14,849 bases of DNA from CAZPYT01 sp964590955. Lineage in GTDB: Bacteria > Patescibacteriota > WWE3 > UBA101185 > UBA10185. A program made the position numbers and the translations under genes. The notes below the pieces were generated by a model. The model ran no database searches. It saw only the letters and a list, made by a program, of their open reading frames with translations, and was not told the DNA's origin. The stretch is taken from contig CAZPYT010000022.1 in NCBI GenBank assembly GCA_964590955.1, positions 1 through 14,849 on the forward strand, given 5' to 3'. This document shows, piece by piece, positions 1 through 7,284 of the stretch; within the stretch, counting starts at the first letter, position 1, and the number at the start of each line of letters is the position of its first letter.

Positions 1-397
1 CGTCTTTCTTAAGAGCAATAAGTTCTTTAACTTGTGTAGAAAACGCTTTGCCATCATATACTAAACCGGTAGATAATAAAACAATAGCAGCAGCTTCATA
101 AGGATGCGATAAGACTTCTTGAGTAATTTGACTACTAAAAAAACCTTTTGTTACCTCGAACACGAATTGCGGAACCTGCGGCAAAGTTTCCTGAAAATTA
201 GCAACTTGTTCTAGAACTGATGAAGTATCAATCTCTATATGTGTTACTGAATCCACTGCAAGCAAGACACCACCAGCAGCAGAGCGCGTGAAACCTCTCA
301 TATAATTTGTAGCTTTTTCCACATTATCAGTTAACCAACTATTATGAACCTCATCCGGCTGAGATACATGTTCATCATTTTTAATAATTTCAGACAT
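1..397 (-). CDS. Hypothetical protein, C-terminus beyond window
   Basis: An open frame runs from an ATG at 397 to the window edge, giving about 132 residues without a stop (begins MSEIIKND). I do not recognise the family. The visible part holds a small-residue stretch (RSAAGGVLLAVDS, about residues 37-49) and a second hydrophobic patch (EAAAIVLLSTGLVYDG), either of which could be a short helix; there is no clear signal peptide. No Shine-Dalgarno site precedes the ATG, and the upstream TATGAC would place transcription start about two bases before it, a weaker version of the leaderless pattern seen elsewhere in the window. It runs in the same direction as the next gene, 88 bases upstream. Confidence 0.6.
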   Translation of the reverse strand, partial: MSEIIKNDEHVSQPDEVHNSWLTDNVEKATNYMRGFTRSAAGGVLLAVDSVTHIEIDTSSVLEQVANFQETLPQVPQFVFEVTKGFFSSQITQEVLSHPYEAAAIVLLSTGLVYDGKAFSTQVKELIALKKD

Positions 398-485
398 ACC
401 ATAAAGTCATAACATAGATTTCCAAATCAAATGAGTTGACCTAAACTAAATAACTTTATTTATACCTAACTATAGTGCCCGTAGA

Positions 486-1766
486 CTAAAACCCGGAAAA
501 CTCCACCAGTTTTTCATCCTTATGCAGATACACATGAAATTCATTCTCTCGAATATGCGGATGTGCTCTAAAATCAATCACAGGCTTGCCGCAATATCTG
601 CAATTAAAGTTGTTATAATAGGCAAAACAGCTTTCCTTATCTAGCTGCAATAATTTCGAATCAAGTTTTTTTACTTCCTCAGCAATAGGCTTGTATTTCA
701 AAATTGAAGGAAAATCATTCATGGCCGACATAGGTATGACTGCAGACCTTAATCCATCTTGTGAATAAAAATACATTTTATCCATAAATCCTGCATGGTA
801 GTGTTTCACCAAAAACGGCTTTTTACATGCATCGCAAACTACCACCAGGCGCGTACTTGTTGCGGTTGTATAATCCCCTCTAATATGTCGGCGAACCAAT
901 GGACCGTATCCTGCAAATTCTTCATTTAAAAATTCGGCAGTACTAAGAAACATAGGCTGCATTCTATAAATAACATCACTTTTTTCGTCAAAGTTTTTAT
1001 CAGAAGTATCTGCAATTGCTGCTTCCAAGAAAACTCTTTTTTCAGGATATATTGTTATATGGTAATTCGCATACTTGTTTGCTAAATTCTCACCCGGGTC
1101 TCTCGGTTCTATAGTATAAGATATTGTGTTTACACCGTCTTCATAAATCTCAATGCTTGTGGTCGAATTACTAAGCTGTCCTTTAAAATACTGATCAATT
1201 GGTTCGGTAAAATCTGATGATGAATTCTCAATATATATAGAATTATCCTTCATTGAAACTTTGAAAGAGTTTTCGTTTTTACGATTTTGCACCTCGGCAT
1301 ATTTAGGTAATTTTTTTTCAAGAAGTTTTTTTTCGGAATCGAATAATTCGCCAATATAAAAAACCGAAAAATTATTTAACAAAAAATCCAACAGTTCTTC
1401 GCGTAAGCCACTGAGACTTTCTATTCTTATCAGTGGAATCGCCTTCAGCCGACGTTTTTCAGCAATCAGTGATGAAATATATTTTTCATTATCTAAAAAA
1501 GTTTTTTGTGAAATGTAAAAACATTTATAATCCCTAATTTCATAAGGCTCATTCAACGAAAAAATATTTTTTTGCATATCCGAGTTTTCTTCTACCAAAG
1601 ATTGATATAACCCGGGATAATCATCAACAAATTCAAAGTGACTGCCTAATTTTTCGGTCAGTTCAAATCTGATTTTCTCTGCAGCTTGGGTAAAACCTGT
1701 ATCAAGCGCACCGATAATTAATAAACCATGTTCGATGGACATAAGTCCTGTTGATATTCTTTTCAT
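486..1766 (-). CDS. Unknown protein with two CxxC zinc-binding pairs
   Basis: This 426-residue protein belongs to no family I can name. The N-terminus (LMSIEHGLLIIGALDTGFTQAA) looks like a buried strand-helix start rather than a signal peptide. Near the C-terminus are CDAC (residues 311-314) and CRYC (389-392) pairs; each is followed by a K-P (KKPF, GKPV), which is typical of a four-cysteine zinc site split by an insertion. The middle is charged and soluble, so a cytoplasmic protein is likely. The ATG lies six bases after an extended -10 box (TGA-TATTCT), so it is probably a leaderless message. The gene follows truB on the same strand, 33 bases after the truB stop, but has its own promoter. 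Confidence 0.75.
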   Translation of the reverse strand: MKRISTGLMSIEHGLLIIGALDTGFTQAAEKIRFELTEKLGSHFEFVDDYPGLYQSLVEENSDMQKNIFSLNEPYEIRDYKCFYISQKTFLDNEKYISSLIAEKRRLKAIPLIRIESLSGLREELLDFLLNNFSVFYIGELFDSEKKLLEKKLPKYAEVQNRKNENSFKVSMKDNSIYIENSSSDFTEPIDQYFKGQLSNSTTSIEIYEDGVNTISYTIEPRDPGENLANKYANYHITIYPEKRVFLEAAIADTSDKNFDEKSDVIYRMQPMFLSTAEFLNEEFAGYGPLVRRHIRGDYTTATSTRLVVVCDACKKPFLVKHYHAGFMDKMYFYSQDGLRSAVIPMSAMNDFPSILKYKPIAEEVKKLDSKLLQLDKESCFAYYNNFNCRYCGKPVIDFRAHPHIRENEFHVYLHKDEKLVEFSGF

Positions 1767-1772
1767 AATATA

Positions 1773-1778
1773 AGAATA
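1773..1778 (-). promoter_or_regulatory. -10 box for the two-CxxC gene, leaderless
   Basis: On the minus strand the hexamer reads TATTCT, preceded by TGA (an extended -10). Counting -7 at 1773 puts +1 at 1766, the A of the ATG. No recognisable -35 is visible. Confidence 0.5.
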
Positions 1779-1799
1779 TCACTACTAAAAAAGGTTGGC

Positions 1800-2576
1800 T
1801 TACATCTTCAATTCATATTTATCATCTAGCATATAAGAATTATCTCGCGAATAATCTCCGTTTTTTACACGAACCAAATTACTGACAAAGCCTGATACAT
1901 TTAACTCTTTACATATGTCTTGGGATAACTGCCTAATATATATGCCTTTAGAAGTTTCAACAGAGATTTTACATGATTGTAAATTTTCTTCTGAAGTTTT
2001 TATATTTTTCCATTGATTAATGATTTCTTTTTGTCTAAAATTTCCTTCAACTTTTGTTATTTTTTTTATTAAATGTTGCGCTAAGTTTTCTACGGAAGAT
2101 TCATAAAAATCCAACAATGTAATCGAATATAGATAACCGCTTTTTCTTGGCAGTGTTATGTTTTCATTTATACGCGCATACTCGTGTAAATGTTTTCCTT
2201 TAATTTTTTTAGTAGAATAAATCGGATAATCTTGAGTATATTTACCCAAATATTTTTTCAAAGTTTCTGGAATTATTGTTTTTTTTAATTCGAAATTTCT
2301 TAAAATTTTTGTTGTAATAATTCCCATTCCGTCAAAGGTATCTGTACCTAATCCAAAAGTAATTTCAAATTCATATTTTTTAATCCAATTTGCGTACTCA
2401 TATTTTTTCAGGCGTTCTTCACCAAGAAGTACAATTACGACACCCTCAGCCATGGGATCAAGCGTACCGGTATGACTGGTTTTTACACCATATTTTTCTG
2501 CCATTTTATGAGCAATTAAATGCGTAGATGAACCTACAGGCTGCCATATCGGTAAAATATTTTTTGCTTCTGTCAC
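1800..2576 (-). CDS. truB: tRNA pseudouridine-55 synthase TruB
   Basis: TruB isomerises U55 in the T-loop of nearly all tRNAs to pseudouridine. The family signature HTGTLDPMAEGVV is at residues 35-47, with the catalytic aspartate at D40; the preceding VGSSTHLIAHKM matches the conserved 'KPxGxTSxxxV' opening in a diverged form (QPVGSSTHLI). KKYEFEITFGLGTDTFDG is the usual second conserved block. At 258 residues it is shorter than E. coli TruB (314), lacking most of a C-terminal PUA-like extension. The start is GTG; TATGAT ends six bases upstream, and there is no Shine-Dalgarno site. It is divergent from the methyltransferase gene with only 22 bases between the two starts. Both gene products act on structural RNA. 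Confidence 0.95.
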   Translation of the reverse strand: MTEAKNILPIWQPVGSSTHLIAHKMAEKYGVKTSHTGTLDPMAEGVVIVLLGEERLKKYEYANWIKKYEFEITFGLGTDTFDGMGIITTKILRNFELKKTIIPETLKKYLGKYTQDYPIYSTKKIKGKHLHEYARINENITLPRKSGYLYSITLLDFYESSVENLAQHLIKKITKVEGNFRQKEIINQWKNIKTSEENLQSCKISVETSKGIYIRQLSQDICKELNVSGFVSNLVRVKNGDYSRDNSYMLDDKYELKM

Positions 2577-2582
2577 GCGATT

Positions 2583-2592
2583 ATCATATCAT
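2583..2592. promoter_or_regulatory. Overlapping divergent -10 boxes, both leaderless
   Basis: The minus-strand hexamer TATGAT (2588 to 2583) predicts +1 at 2576, the G of the truB GTG. The plus-strand hexamer TATCAT (2587-2592) predicts +1 at 2599, the G of the methyltransferase GTG. The two boxes share two base pairs, so one polymerase would exclude the other. Confidence 0.5.
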
Positions 2593-2598
2593 TGTGAC

Positions 2599-3240
2599 GT
2601 GAAAATAGTTAAAGGAAATAAACAAACCGATATTCTTTTTAAAGAATTTTCAGAAAATTTTAAAAAAGTCGTCGTCGACTTGGGAACCGGTGACGGTAGG
2701 TTTGTGTATAAAAAAGCATTAATAGAAAAAGACACACTATTTGTTGGAATTGACCCCAGCGCACAACAGTTGGAAATATATTCAAAAAAAGCCATTAGAA
2801 AAAAACTGACAAATGCATTGTTTGTTCTTGGATCGCTAGAGTTAATTCCTGAAGAATTGACAGGAAGTGCAGATGAACTTTTTGTTATATTTCCTTGGGG
2901 ATCATTACTGCAAGCAATAGCTGTACCAAATGAAAATTTAAAAAATGTTTTAAAAATATTAAAAGTCGAAGGGACATTAACTTTGGTCCTGGGCTATTCT
3001 AAAGAAAGCGAGCCATCTGAAACTAGAAGACTGGAATTACCCGAGATCAACCTAGAATATATAAGTAAATTTTTAATTCCCACCTTAAATAAGTTCTCAC
3101 TAATAGACATAGAAATAAAACAGTTAAATAAATCGGAAATAAAGGAACTGGGCACTAGCTGGGCAAACACGCTTACCTTTGGTAAAGAAAGACCAATCTT
3201 TAGAATTAAACTCATAAAATCAGAAATGTGCAGCTACTAG
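2599..3240 (+). CDS. NpmA/KamB-like 16S rRNA (adenine-1408-N1) methyltransferase
   Basis: This 213-residue class I SAM-dependent methyltransferase resembles the NpmA/KamB family, which methylates A1408 in the 30S decoding site and blocks many aminoglycosides. The opening KIVKGNKQTDI parallels the family's start; DLGTGDGRFVY (27-37) is the SAM motif I and GIDPS (50-54) is motif II. FPWGSLL carries W100 and SWANTLTFGKERPIFR carries W188, matching the two tryptophans that grip the target base in NpmA, as I recall that family. Length also matches (NpmA about 219). The start is GTG, leaderless, divergent from truB. Its stop overlaps that of the next gene in the shared CTAG. It could be a housekeeping homologue rather than an acquired resistance gene, as nothing nearby suggests a resistance cassette. 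Confidence 0.85.
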   Translation: MKIVKGNKQTDILFKEFSENFKKVVVDLGTGDGRFVYKKALIEKDTLFVGIDPSAQQLEIYSKKAIRKKLTNALFVLGSLELIPEELTGSADELFVIFPWGSLLQAIAVPNENLKNVLKILKVEGTLTLVLGYSKESEPSETRRLELPEINLEYISKFLIPTLNKFSLIDIEIKQLNKSEIKELGTSWANTLTFGKERPIFRIKLIKSEMCSY

Positions 3241-3725
3241 TTATCTTTAACCACAACCGTACCTGCTATCTTGTCGTGCCAGGTTTGTTTTTGCGAATCC
3301 CAAATCATCCAAAAATATCCGATACATAATATTAACCCGGATAGCATTTTGCCGAGCACTTCTCTAATAACTGCAGTTAAGAAATCTATATTTTCGCCGG
3401 TATCAATTGTCTGAACTCTTATGTTCATGAATTGCTTGCCTAAAGTTGCACCGGTTGCAGACGTCATTGATACGTAATATGCAAAATTAACAAAAGCCGG
3501 CAATAAAAACGCGCTAAAACTGCCAAAAGCGCCAACGACCCCTACATATCTCAATAAAAAATTAAGCACTGCCAGTAAGATCACATCTATAAGTAAAGCA
3601 CCAAATCGCTGCCAAAATGTAGCATATGCAAATTGTATTTCGTTGGACTTATCGGCAGTTGCCAAACCATCAGAGCTACTGTGAACTTCCGCAGAACTTT
3701 GTTGATTTTCATTTTGTATATCCAT
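3237..3725 (-). CDS. RDD family membrane protein
   Basis: A polar N-terminal tail of about 30 residues precedes FWQRFGALLIDVILL, the arginine-and-aspartate helix that names the RDD family. GATLGKQFMNIRV is the conserved central loop and WDSQKQTWHDKIAGTVVV the conserved end. Three or four membrane helices are expected. The RDD domain's role is poorly defined; some members have been linked to ion or small-molecule transport. I prefer the ATG at 3725; an upstream in-frame TTG at 3740 would add five residues, and neither has a convincing -10 or Shine-Dalgarno site. The gene is tail-to-tail with the methyltransferase, overlapping by four bases, and divergent from the six-helix membrane gene. Confidence 0.85.
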   Translation of the reverse strand: MDIQNENQQSSAEVHSSSDGLATADKSNEIQFAYATFWQRFGALLIDVILLAVLNFLLRYVGVVGAFGSFSAFLLPAFVNFAYYVSMTSATGATLGKQFMNIRVQTIDTGENIDFLTAVIREVLGKMLSGLILCIGYFWMIWDSQKQTWHDKIAGTVVVKDN

Positions 3726-3766
3726 AGAATATTCTTTCAATAAATTTTATTACTGTAAAAATATTA

Positions 3767-3772
3767 TAGAAT
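3767..3772 (+). promoter_or_regulatory. -10 box TAGAAT, leaderless start at 3779
   Basis: TAGAAT matches the -10 consensus at five of six positions and ends six bases before the ATG at 3779. The surrounding divergent spacer (3726-3778) is almost pure A/T. Confidence 0.45.
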
Positions 3773-3778
3773 ATAAAT

Positions 3779-4756
3779 ATGTATTCTACTTTAGAGAATG
3801 TCAGAACATCGTTAAGACTTGCATGGAAATACAAAATATTGTGGGTTTTTGCGTTGGTTGCCTTTATGGGATTTGCAGGCGGGTTGTCGGAAAACAGAGA
3901 AGATACTAAAACAGCACAAGCTTGGGCACCAACTAAACTTGCGCTTACAACAGATGAAATTCTGGACATTGCACCTATTTCAGAGGACACCACAAAACCT
4001 ACGACTGTAACACATCAGTCAAAACTTACAAAAATATGGTCTGATAATATTGTTAAAATAACGATCGGATTGGTGGTGGTGGGTATTGCGTCCGTTTATC
4101 TTAGATTATTAATATCCAGCTGGGGAATTGCGTCTTTGGTACAAACAACAATAGAAATAATAAAAAGCGATAATTCTATTAAGCTTTTATTGAGAGATAT
4201 AAATAAAAAAGCAATGGTAAAAACATCACAGATGCTTAAACTCAGGGTATATTTTTTCTTGAGAGTGTTGTTTCAGCTAATTATAATAACGCTACTGTCT
4301 ATAGGCGTTGTTTTATTCGGCTATAGTAAAGTACCAATTCCTGCGGTGATGCTCTTTATTTTAATGCTCATCAGCTGCTTTTATATTATTCATTGGTATA
4401 TCGGAATGAATTATAGTTATAGATTTGTAGATTCCGAGCAAATATCCTCAAGAGATGCTTTCAAAAAAGGCATACATCTTTTGAATAAAAACAAACTGCT
4501 GTCGTATAAATTAGCTGGTGCAAATGCAATGATTTTCGGGTCTACCTTAGGAATTACCACAATACTGGCAGTAACAAACAAAGATAATTTAAATAATATT
4601 TTTCTTGCAAATCCCGGGTTCGATAAATTGCTATCGCTGGTACTTATCTTTATAGTATTTCTGTTTATTTTAAGCTCTATATCAGCATACCTGACCACAT
4701 ATAAAAATTTTTCGTGGTCTGCTCTTTTTTTGGAATTAACAAAAAATGAAAAATAA
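3779..4756 (+). CDS. Polytopic membrane protein, unknown function
   Basis: This 325-residue protein has hydrophobic segments at roughly 18-36, 91-117, 157-181, 187-210, 245-265 and 283-306, consistent with six membrane helices. A polar, threonine-rich loop lies between the first two (about 37-90), probably outside. The charged segment 123-155 should face the cytoplasm. I cannot assign a family; the general shape, with an N-terminal amphipathic SLRLAWKYKILWVFAL, recalls small-genome 'DUF' membrane proteins of unknown role. It overlaps the following RDD gene by 11 bases, so the two are co-transcribed and probably translationally coupled. A second RDD gene lies just upstream on the other strand, which suggests one membrane module. 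Confidence 0.75.
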   Translation: MYSTLENVRTSLRLAWKYKILWVFALVAFMGFAGGLSENREDTKTAQAWAPTKLALTTDEILDIAPISEDTTKPTTVTHQSKLTKIWSDNIVKITIGLVVVGIASVYLRLLISSWGIASLVQTTIEIIKSDNSIKLLLRDINKKAMVKTSQMLKLRVYFFLRVLFQLIIITLLSIGVVLFGYSKVPIPAVMLFILMLISCFYIIHWYIGMNYSYRFVDSEQISSRDAFKKGIHLLNKNKLLSYKLAGANAMIFGSTLGITTILAVTNKDNLNNIFLANPGFDKLLSLVLIFIVFLFILSSISAYLTTYKNFSWSALFLELTKNEK

Positions 4757-5279
4757 TAAAGCATACAAAAACGCAGGATTTTTAATCCGCTTAATGGCAA
4801 CATTTACCGACTCGGTACTTTTAATGCTGATGTTTTTAATTCCGCCGGCATTTATTTCAATAGTACTTGAAGGTCCAATTTCAGTAAGCATGTTTGGATA
4901 TATCATAATGGTTGAGCTGATATTACTGGTTCCAGCCGGGCTTTATTACTACATTTATTTCACATCTAAATGGGGAGGCACACCAGGAAAAATTGTATAT
5001 GGTTTAAACATTGTAGACAAAGATACAAACAAATTCATTGATAAAAAAACAGCCTTGTACAGAAACTTAATTGGTTATACATTCTCCGGACAATTTTTAG
5101 GTTTGGGATTTTTGAGAATTATAAAAAATAAAGAACATTATTCTTGGCATGATGACCTGTTCAACACAAAAGTCATCAAAAGTAGTGGTTTTCCATGGAT
5201 AGGATTAGCATCTCTGATTCTTGGCATATTTTTGTTGTTTTACACATCATTTTTAATATACGGTAACCTTTTCTTGTAA
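4746..5279 (+). CDS. RDD family membrane protein (second copy)
   Basis: This 177-residue protein opens with AGFLIRLMATFTDSVLLMLM, the RDD helix with its arginine and aspartate. GGTPGKIVYGLNIVDKDT matches the conserved loop 'GxTxGKxxxGlrVv', and HYSWHDDLFNTKVI is the conserved closing block. Four hydrophobic segments are visible, the last at about 150-175 (WIGLASLILGIFLLFYTSFL), an extra C-terminal helix beyond the core domain. It overlaps the preceding membrane gene by 11 bases. Two RDD proteins so close together, on opposite strands around a shared membrane gene, are diverged copies rather than a recent duplication, as their sequences differ widely. Confidence 0.85.
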   Translation: MKNNKAYKNAGFLIRLMATFTDSVLLMLMFLIPPAFISIVLEGPISVSMFGYIIMVELILLVPAGLYYYIYFTSKWGGTPGKIVYGLNIVDKDTNKFIDKKTALYRNLIGYTFSGQFLGLGFLRIIKNKEHYSWHDDLFNTKVIKSSGFPWIGLASLILGIFLLFYTSFLIYGNLFL

Positions 5280-5281
5280 AT

Positions 5282-5384
5282 CCTACATGTAGGCGAATTA
5301 GCCGGCAAATAAACATACACATTTTGTTTTCCCGGCAGGAATAACAAAACAAAAATGGCGATATTACCAGGCAATGTGTATAAT
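5282..5384 (+). repeat. Nested inverted repeats between membrane genes and tRNA-Pro
   Basis: Just after the second RDD stop, CCTACATGTAGG (5282-5293) is a perfect 12-base palindrome. ATACACATT (5315-5323) pairs perfectly with AATGTGTAT (5373-5381), enclosing TTTTGTTTT and AAAACAAAA arms that also pair. TATAAT follows at 5379-5384. No T-run follows either stem, so this is not a classic terminator; it could be a structured RNA or a bidirectional end signal. No gene is visible in 5280-5452. Confidence 0.5.
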
Positions 5385-5439
5385 CGTAACGTTATTCATA
5401 TTGTATTCAAGTATCAAATCAAATTGGTTTGATAATGGG

Positions 5440-5445
5440 TATAAA
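5440..5445 (+). promoter_or_regulatory. -10 box of tRNA-Pro
   Basis: TATAAA ends seven bases before the first base of the mature tRNA (5453), so transcription should start at 5452 or 5453. Just upstream, TATCAAA (5412-5418) and TTTGATA (5428-5434) form a perfect inverted repeat. No clear -35 is seen. Confidence 0.5.
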
Positions 5446-5452
5446 AAAATAT

Positions 5453-5529
5453 CGGGGTGTGGCGCAGTTGGCTAGCGCGCCAGTATGGGGTACTGGAGGC
5501 CGCAGGTTCAAGTCCTGTCACCCCGACCA
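5453..5529 (+). tRNA. tRNA-Pro(GGG)
   Basis: A full cloverleaf can be drawn: acceptor stem CGGGGTG (5453-5459) with CACCCCG (5519-5525), D arm GCGC...GCGC, anticodon stem CCAGT/ACTGG around the loop ATGGGGT (anticodon GGG, proline), T arm GCAGG-TTCAAGT-CCTGT, discriminator A at 5526 and an encoded CCA (5527-5529). The first pair C-G in the acceptor is typical of proline tRNAs. The 3' part overlaps the end of the recombinase gene on the other strand. Confidence 0.93.
5508..5529. other. Likely attachment-site junction in the tRNA-Pro 3' end
   Basis: The recombinase stop codon and its last seven residues (SGRGDRT and the codons around them) lie within the tRNA T-loop and acceptor 3' strand. That geometry is expected where an element has integrated at a tRNA gene and restored its 3' end. 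No convincing second copy of this stretch is found in the window; only TGTCACCC recurs, near 7241, which may be chance. The other junction is therefore outside the window or too short to see. Confidence 0.4.
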
Positions 5530-7163
5530 GAAACGATTTCAGACTTTTCGGTAATCTCCACCATTTCTTTGAATGGAGATTTTAGTTCATATGACGCTAC
5601 TTTCTTATTCTTTAACGCAAAGTTCGAGAAGAACAATTTGAGTACTTCGTCAATATCGGACAAACTCTTACTTTTCCTCATCAGATCAGGTAATTTGTTA
5701 AAAAGTTCGAGAAAAAGCTCATATGTCATTGGCACTTCTTGAATTTTTTTCTTCTCTTTAGCTATATCTTTTATAGTTTCATTTACTTTATCGAGATTAT
5801 CTTTTGCTGTATTAAGATCATCTTCAAACATCTTAGCGATGTCTTTTTCCTTGTTCTCTAACAAATATTCCTTAATGTCACCTACCTTGCTTTCTAATGA
5901 TCTTTTTTCATGATCTAGGCTCTTTGATTTCCTCTCAAGTTCTTTTTTCTTTTCTGCAGAACTATCTTTGATGCTTTTAAGTAGAATGTCATATGCACCT
6001 TTTGAAGCGAAAGGGTTGCTTTTTAGAAAGTCATAAGCAAAATCTACTACAACATGCGCACGAACATTTTGATGAACTTTACCATCACCACGTTTGATTG
6101 GCAGACAATTCTTAGTCTCACAACGATAGAAATAATAGTTCTTATCTGGCTTTCTTGTTATGCCCGAAGACATTGGCTGATTACAATGACCACACTTAAC
6201 AAAACCCCTTAATAAATCGGCATATATTACACCTGATTTTGTAGCTTTTACGCGCGAAAGCAGTTTCTTAGATGTTTCGCTATATTTATTTACTTTGAGA
6301 AACTCTTCAACGGTTACCATTGGTTTGAAATCATAAAGTTTAGTTAGATCTACAATCACATCACCGTGTTTCAAAACACCGCAGTACACTGAATCAAGAA
6401 ATAAGTCAGAAAGTCTACTTTTATGCATCTTAAATGTCTTGTGACGTTTCCCATCTCTTTCTACAGATTTCATATACCCATTAGTGTTAAGAAAGTCCGC
6501 GATACTATCTAAAGTAACCTTTGAAGAGCTTTTTAAGCGCATTTCCCAAGCTTTTTTGATTAAATTATAGTTCTTACCGTCTGGGCGCAATCTATCTTCA
6601 CTATCAACAAAATAACCATGTTTAGTAACATAATTTTTACCCTCAATAGTACTACCTCTTATACCCTTGAGAACATGAACAGATAGCTGATCGCTGTATT
6701 CCTTTGCAGTGGCGAAAAATATAGCAAGTAACATTTTTCCTGCCGCATCGTTTGTGAAATGATACGAGGGAAATTTCAAATCTTTTATCACATTCTTATC
6801 GAGTAAATCTATTATCATACCAGCTTCTAACATGTTTCTAGACAGACGATCGGGAGACCAACACAAAATCGCGTCATAGATACCACGCTTAATATCTTCT
6901 ACCATTTTTGTAAACGCAGGTCTGTTAGCACTTTCTTTAGCACTCAATGTTTCTACTATTGGTTTTCCTATAACGTTAAGGTTTGCCTGTTCTGCAAGTT
7001 TTTCACATTCTCTTATTTGGTCGCCTATTGTTCGTTGTTGTCGCTCTGGGTCATCGATTGATTTTCGTATGTACATACAATATTTATAGTCCTGATCTGT
7101 GATTTCTTCGTTCAGACCATATTGTGTTTTTAAAATTTCTATTAAGTGATCTGCAGCTAACAT
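5508..7163 (-). CDS. Large serine recombinase (site-specific integrase)
   Basis: This 551-residue protein has the large serine recombinase domain order. The resolvase-type catalytic domain spans about 26-165, with YIRKS placing the nucleophile at S35 and CWSPDRLSRN supplying R106 and R109. A recombinase domain follows (about 175-300), then a zinc ribbon with C324-x2-C327 and C348-x4-C353, and a long charged coiled coil (about 400-475). Such enzymes cut both strands through a serine-DNA link and integrate or excise phage, islands or conjugative elements. Its 3' end lies inside tRNA-Pro. The start ATG follows a TATAGA by seven bases, so it is near-leaderless. A high lysine and AAA/GAA codon load matches the host-like A+T bias. 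Confidence 0.93.
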   Translation of the reverse strand: MLAADHLIEILKTQYGLNEEITDQDYKYCMYIRKSIDDPERQQRTIGDQIRECEKLAEQANLNVIGKPIVETLSAKESANRPAFTKMVEDIKRGIYDAILCWSPDRLSRNMLEAGMIIDLLDKNVIKDLKFPSYHFTNDAAGKMLLAIFFATAKEYSDQLSVHVLKGIRGSTIEGKNYVTKHGYFVDSEDRLRPDGKNYNLIKKAWEMRLKSSSKVTLDSIADFLNTNGYMKSVERDGKRHKTFKMHKSRLSDLFLDSVYCGVLKHGDVIVDLTKLYDFKPMVTVEEFLKVNKYSETSKKLLSRVKATKSGVIYADLLRGFVKCGHCNQPMSSGITRKPDKNYYFYRCETKNCLPIKRGDGKVHQNVRAHVVVDFAYDFLKSNPFASKGAYDILLKSIKDSSAEKKKELERKSKSLDHEKRSLESKVGDIKEYLLENKEKDIAKMFEDDLNTAKDNLDKVNETIKDIAKEKKKIQEVPMTYELFLELFNKLPDLMRKSKSLSDIDEVLKLFFSNFALKNKKVASYELKSPFKEMVEITEKSEIVSGRGDRT

Positions 7164-7170
7164 AGCAATT

Positions 7171-7176
7171 TCTATA
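7171..7176 (-). promoter_or_regulatory. -10 box TATAGA for the recombinase
   Basis: TATAGA on the minus strand ends seven bases before the ATG at 7163, one base longer than the exact leaderless spacing. TATATGTTAA beside it (7187-7196) recurs at 7429-7438 on the plus strand between the two leader hairpins. Confidence 0.4.
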
Positions 7177-7255
7177 TGTAACCATTATATGTTAAATAAG
7201 TAGTTTACTGTAGCGCACAAGCCATTTTTCTTCTCCCAAGTGTCACCCTATAGTC

Positions 7256-7284
7256 TTGACAGCGTGCGTGTTTCATAATATAAT
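7256..7284 (+). promoter_or_regulatory. Perfect consensus sigma-70 promoter
   Basis: TTGACA (7256-7261) and TATAAT (7279-7284) are separated by exactly 17 bases, the ideal arrangement, and transcription should start near 7291. This is the only full -35/-10 pair seen in the window. Immediately at the predicted start are three near-identical tandem units, GTTAATC, GTTAATCT and GTTAAATCT (7291-7314), which could be an operator. Confidence 0.8.

Noticed and set aside
5485..5742. Plus-strand frame starting inside tRNA-Pro
   Set aside because: It is antisense to the recombinase and begins in the tRNA; the recombinase has clear domains on the other strand.
7241..7248. TGTCACCC as a second copy of the tRNA attachment core
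   Set aside because: Only eight bases match the tRNA 3' end, and an integrated element should not carry a third junction beside its integrase promoter. Chance is likely.
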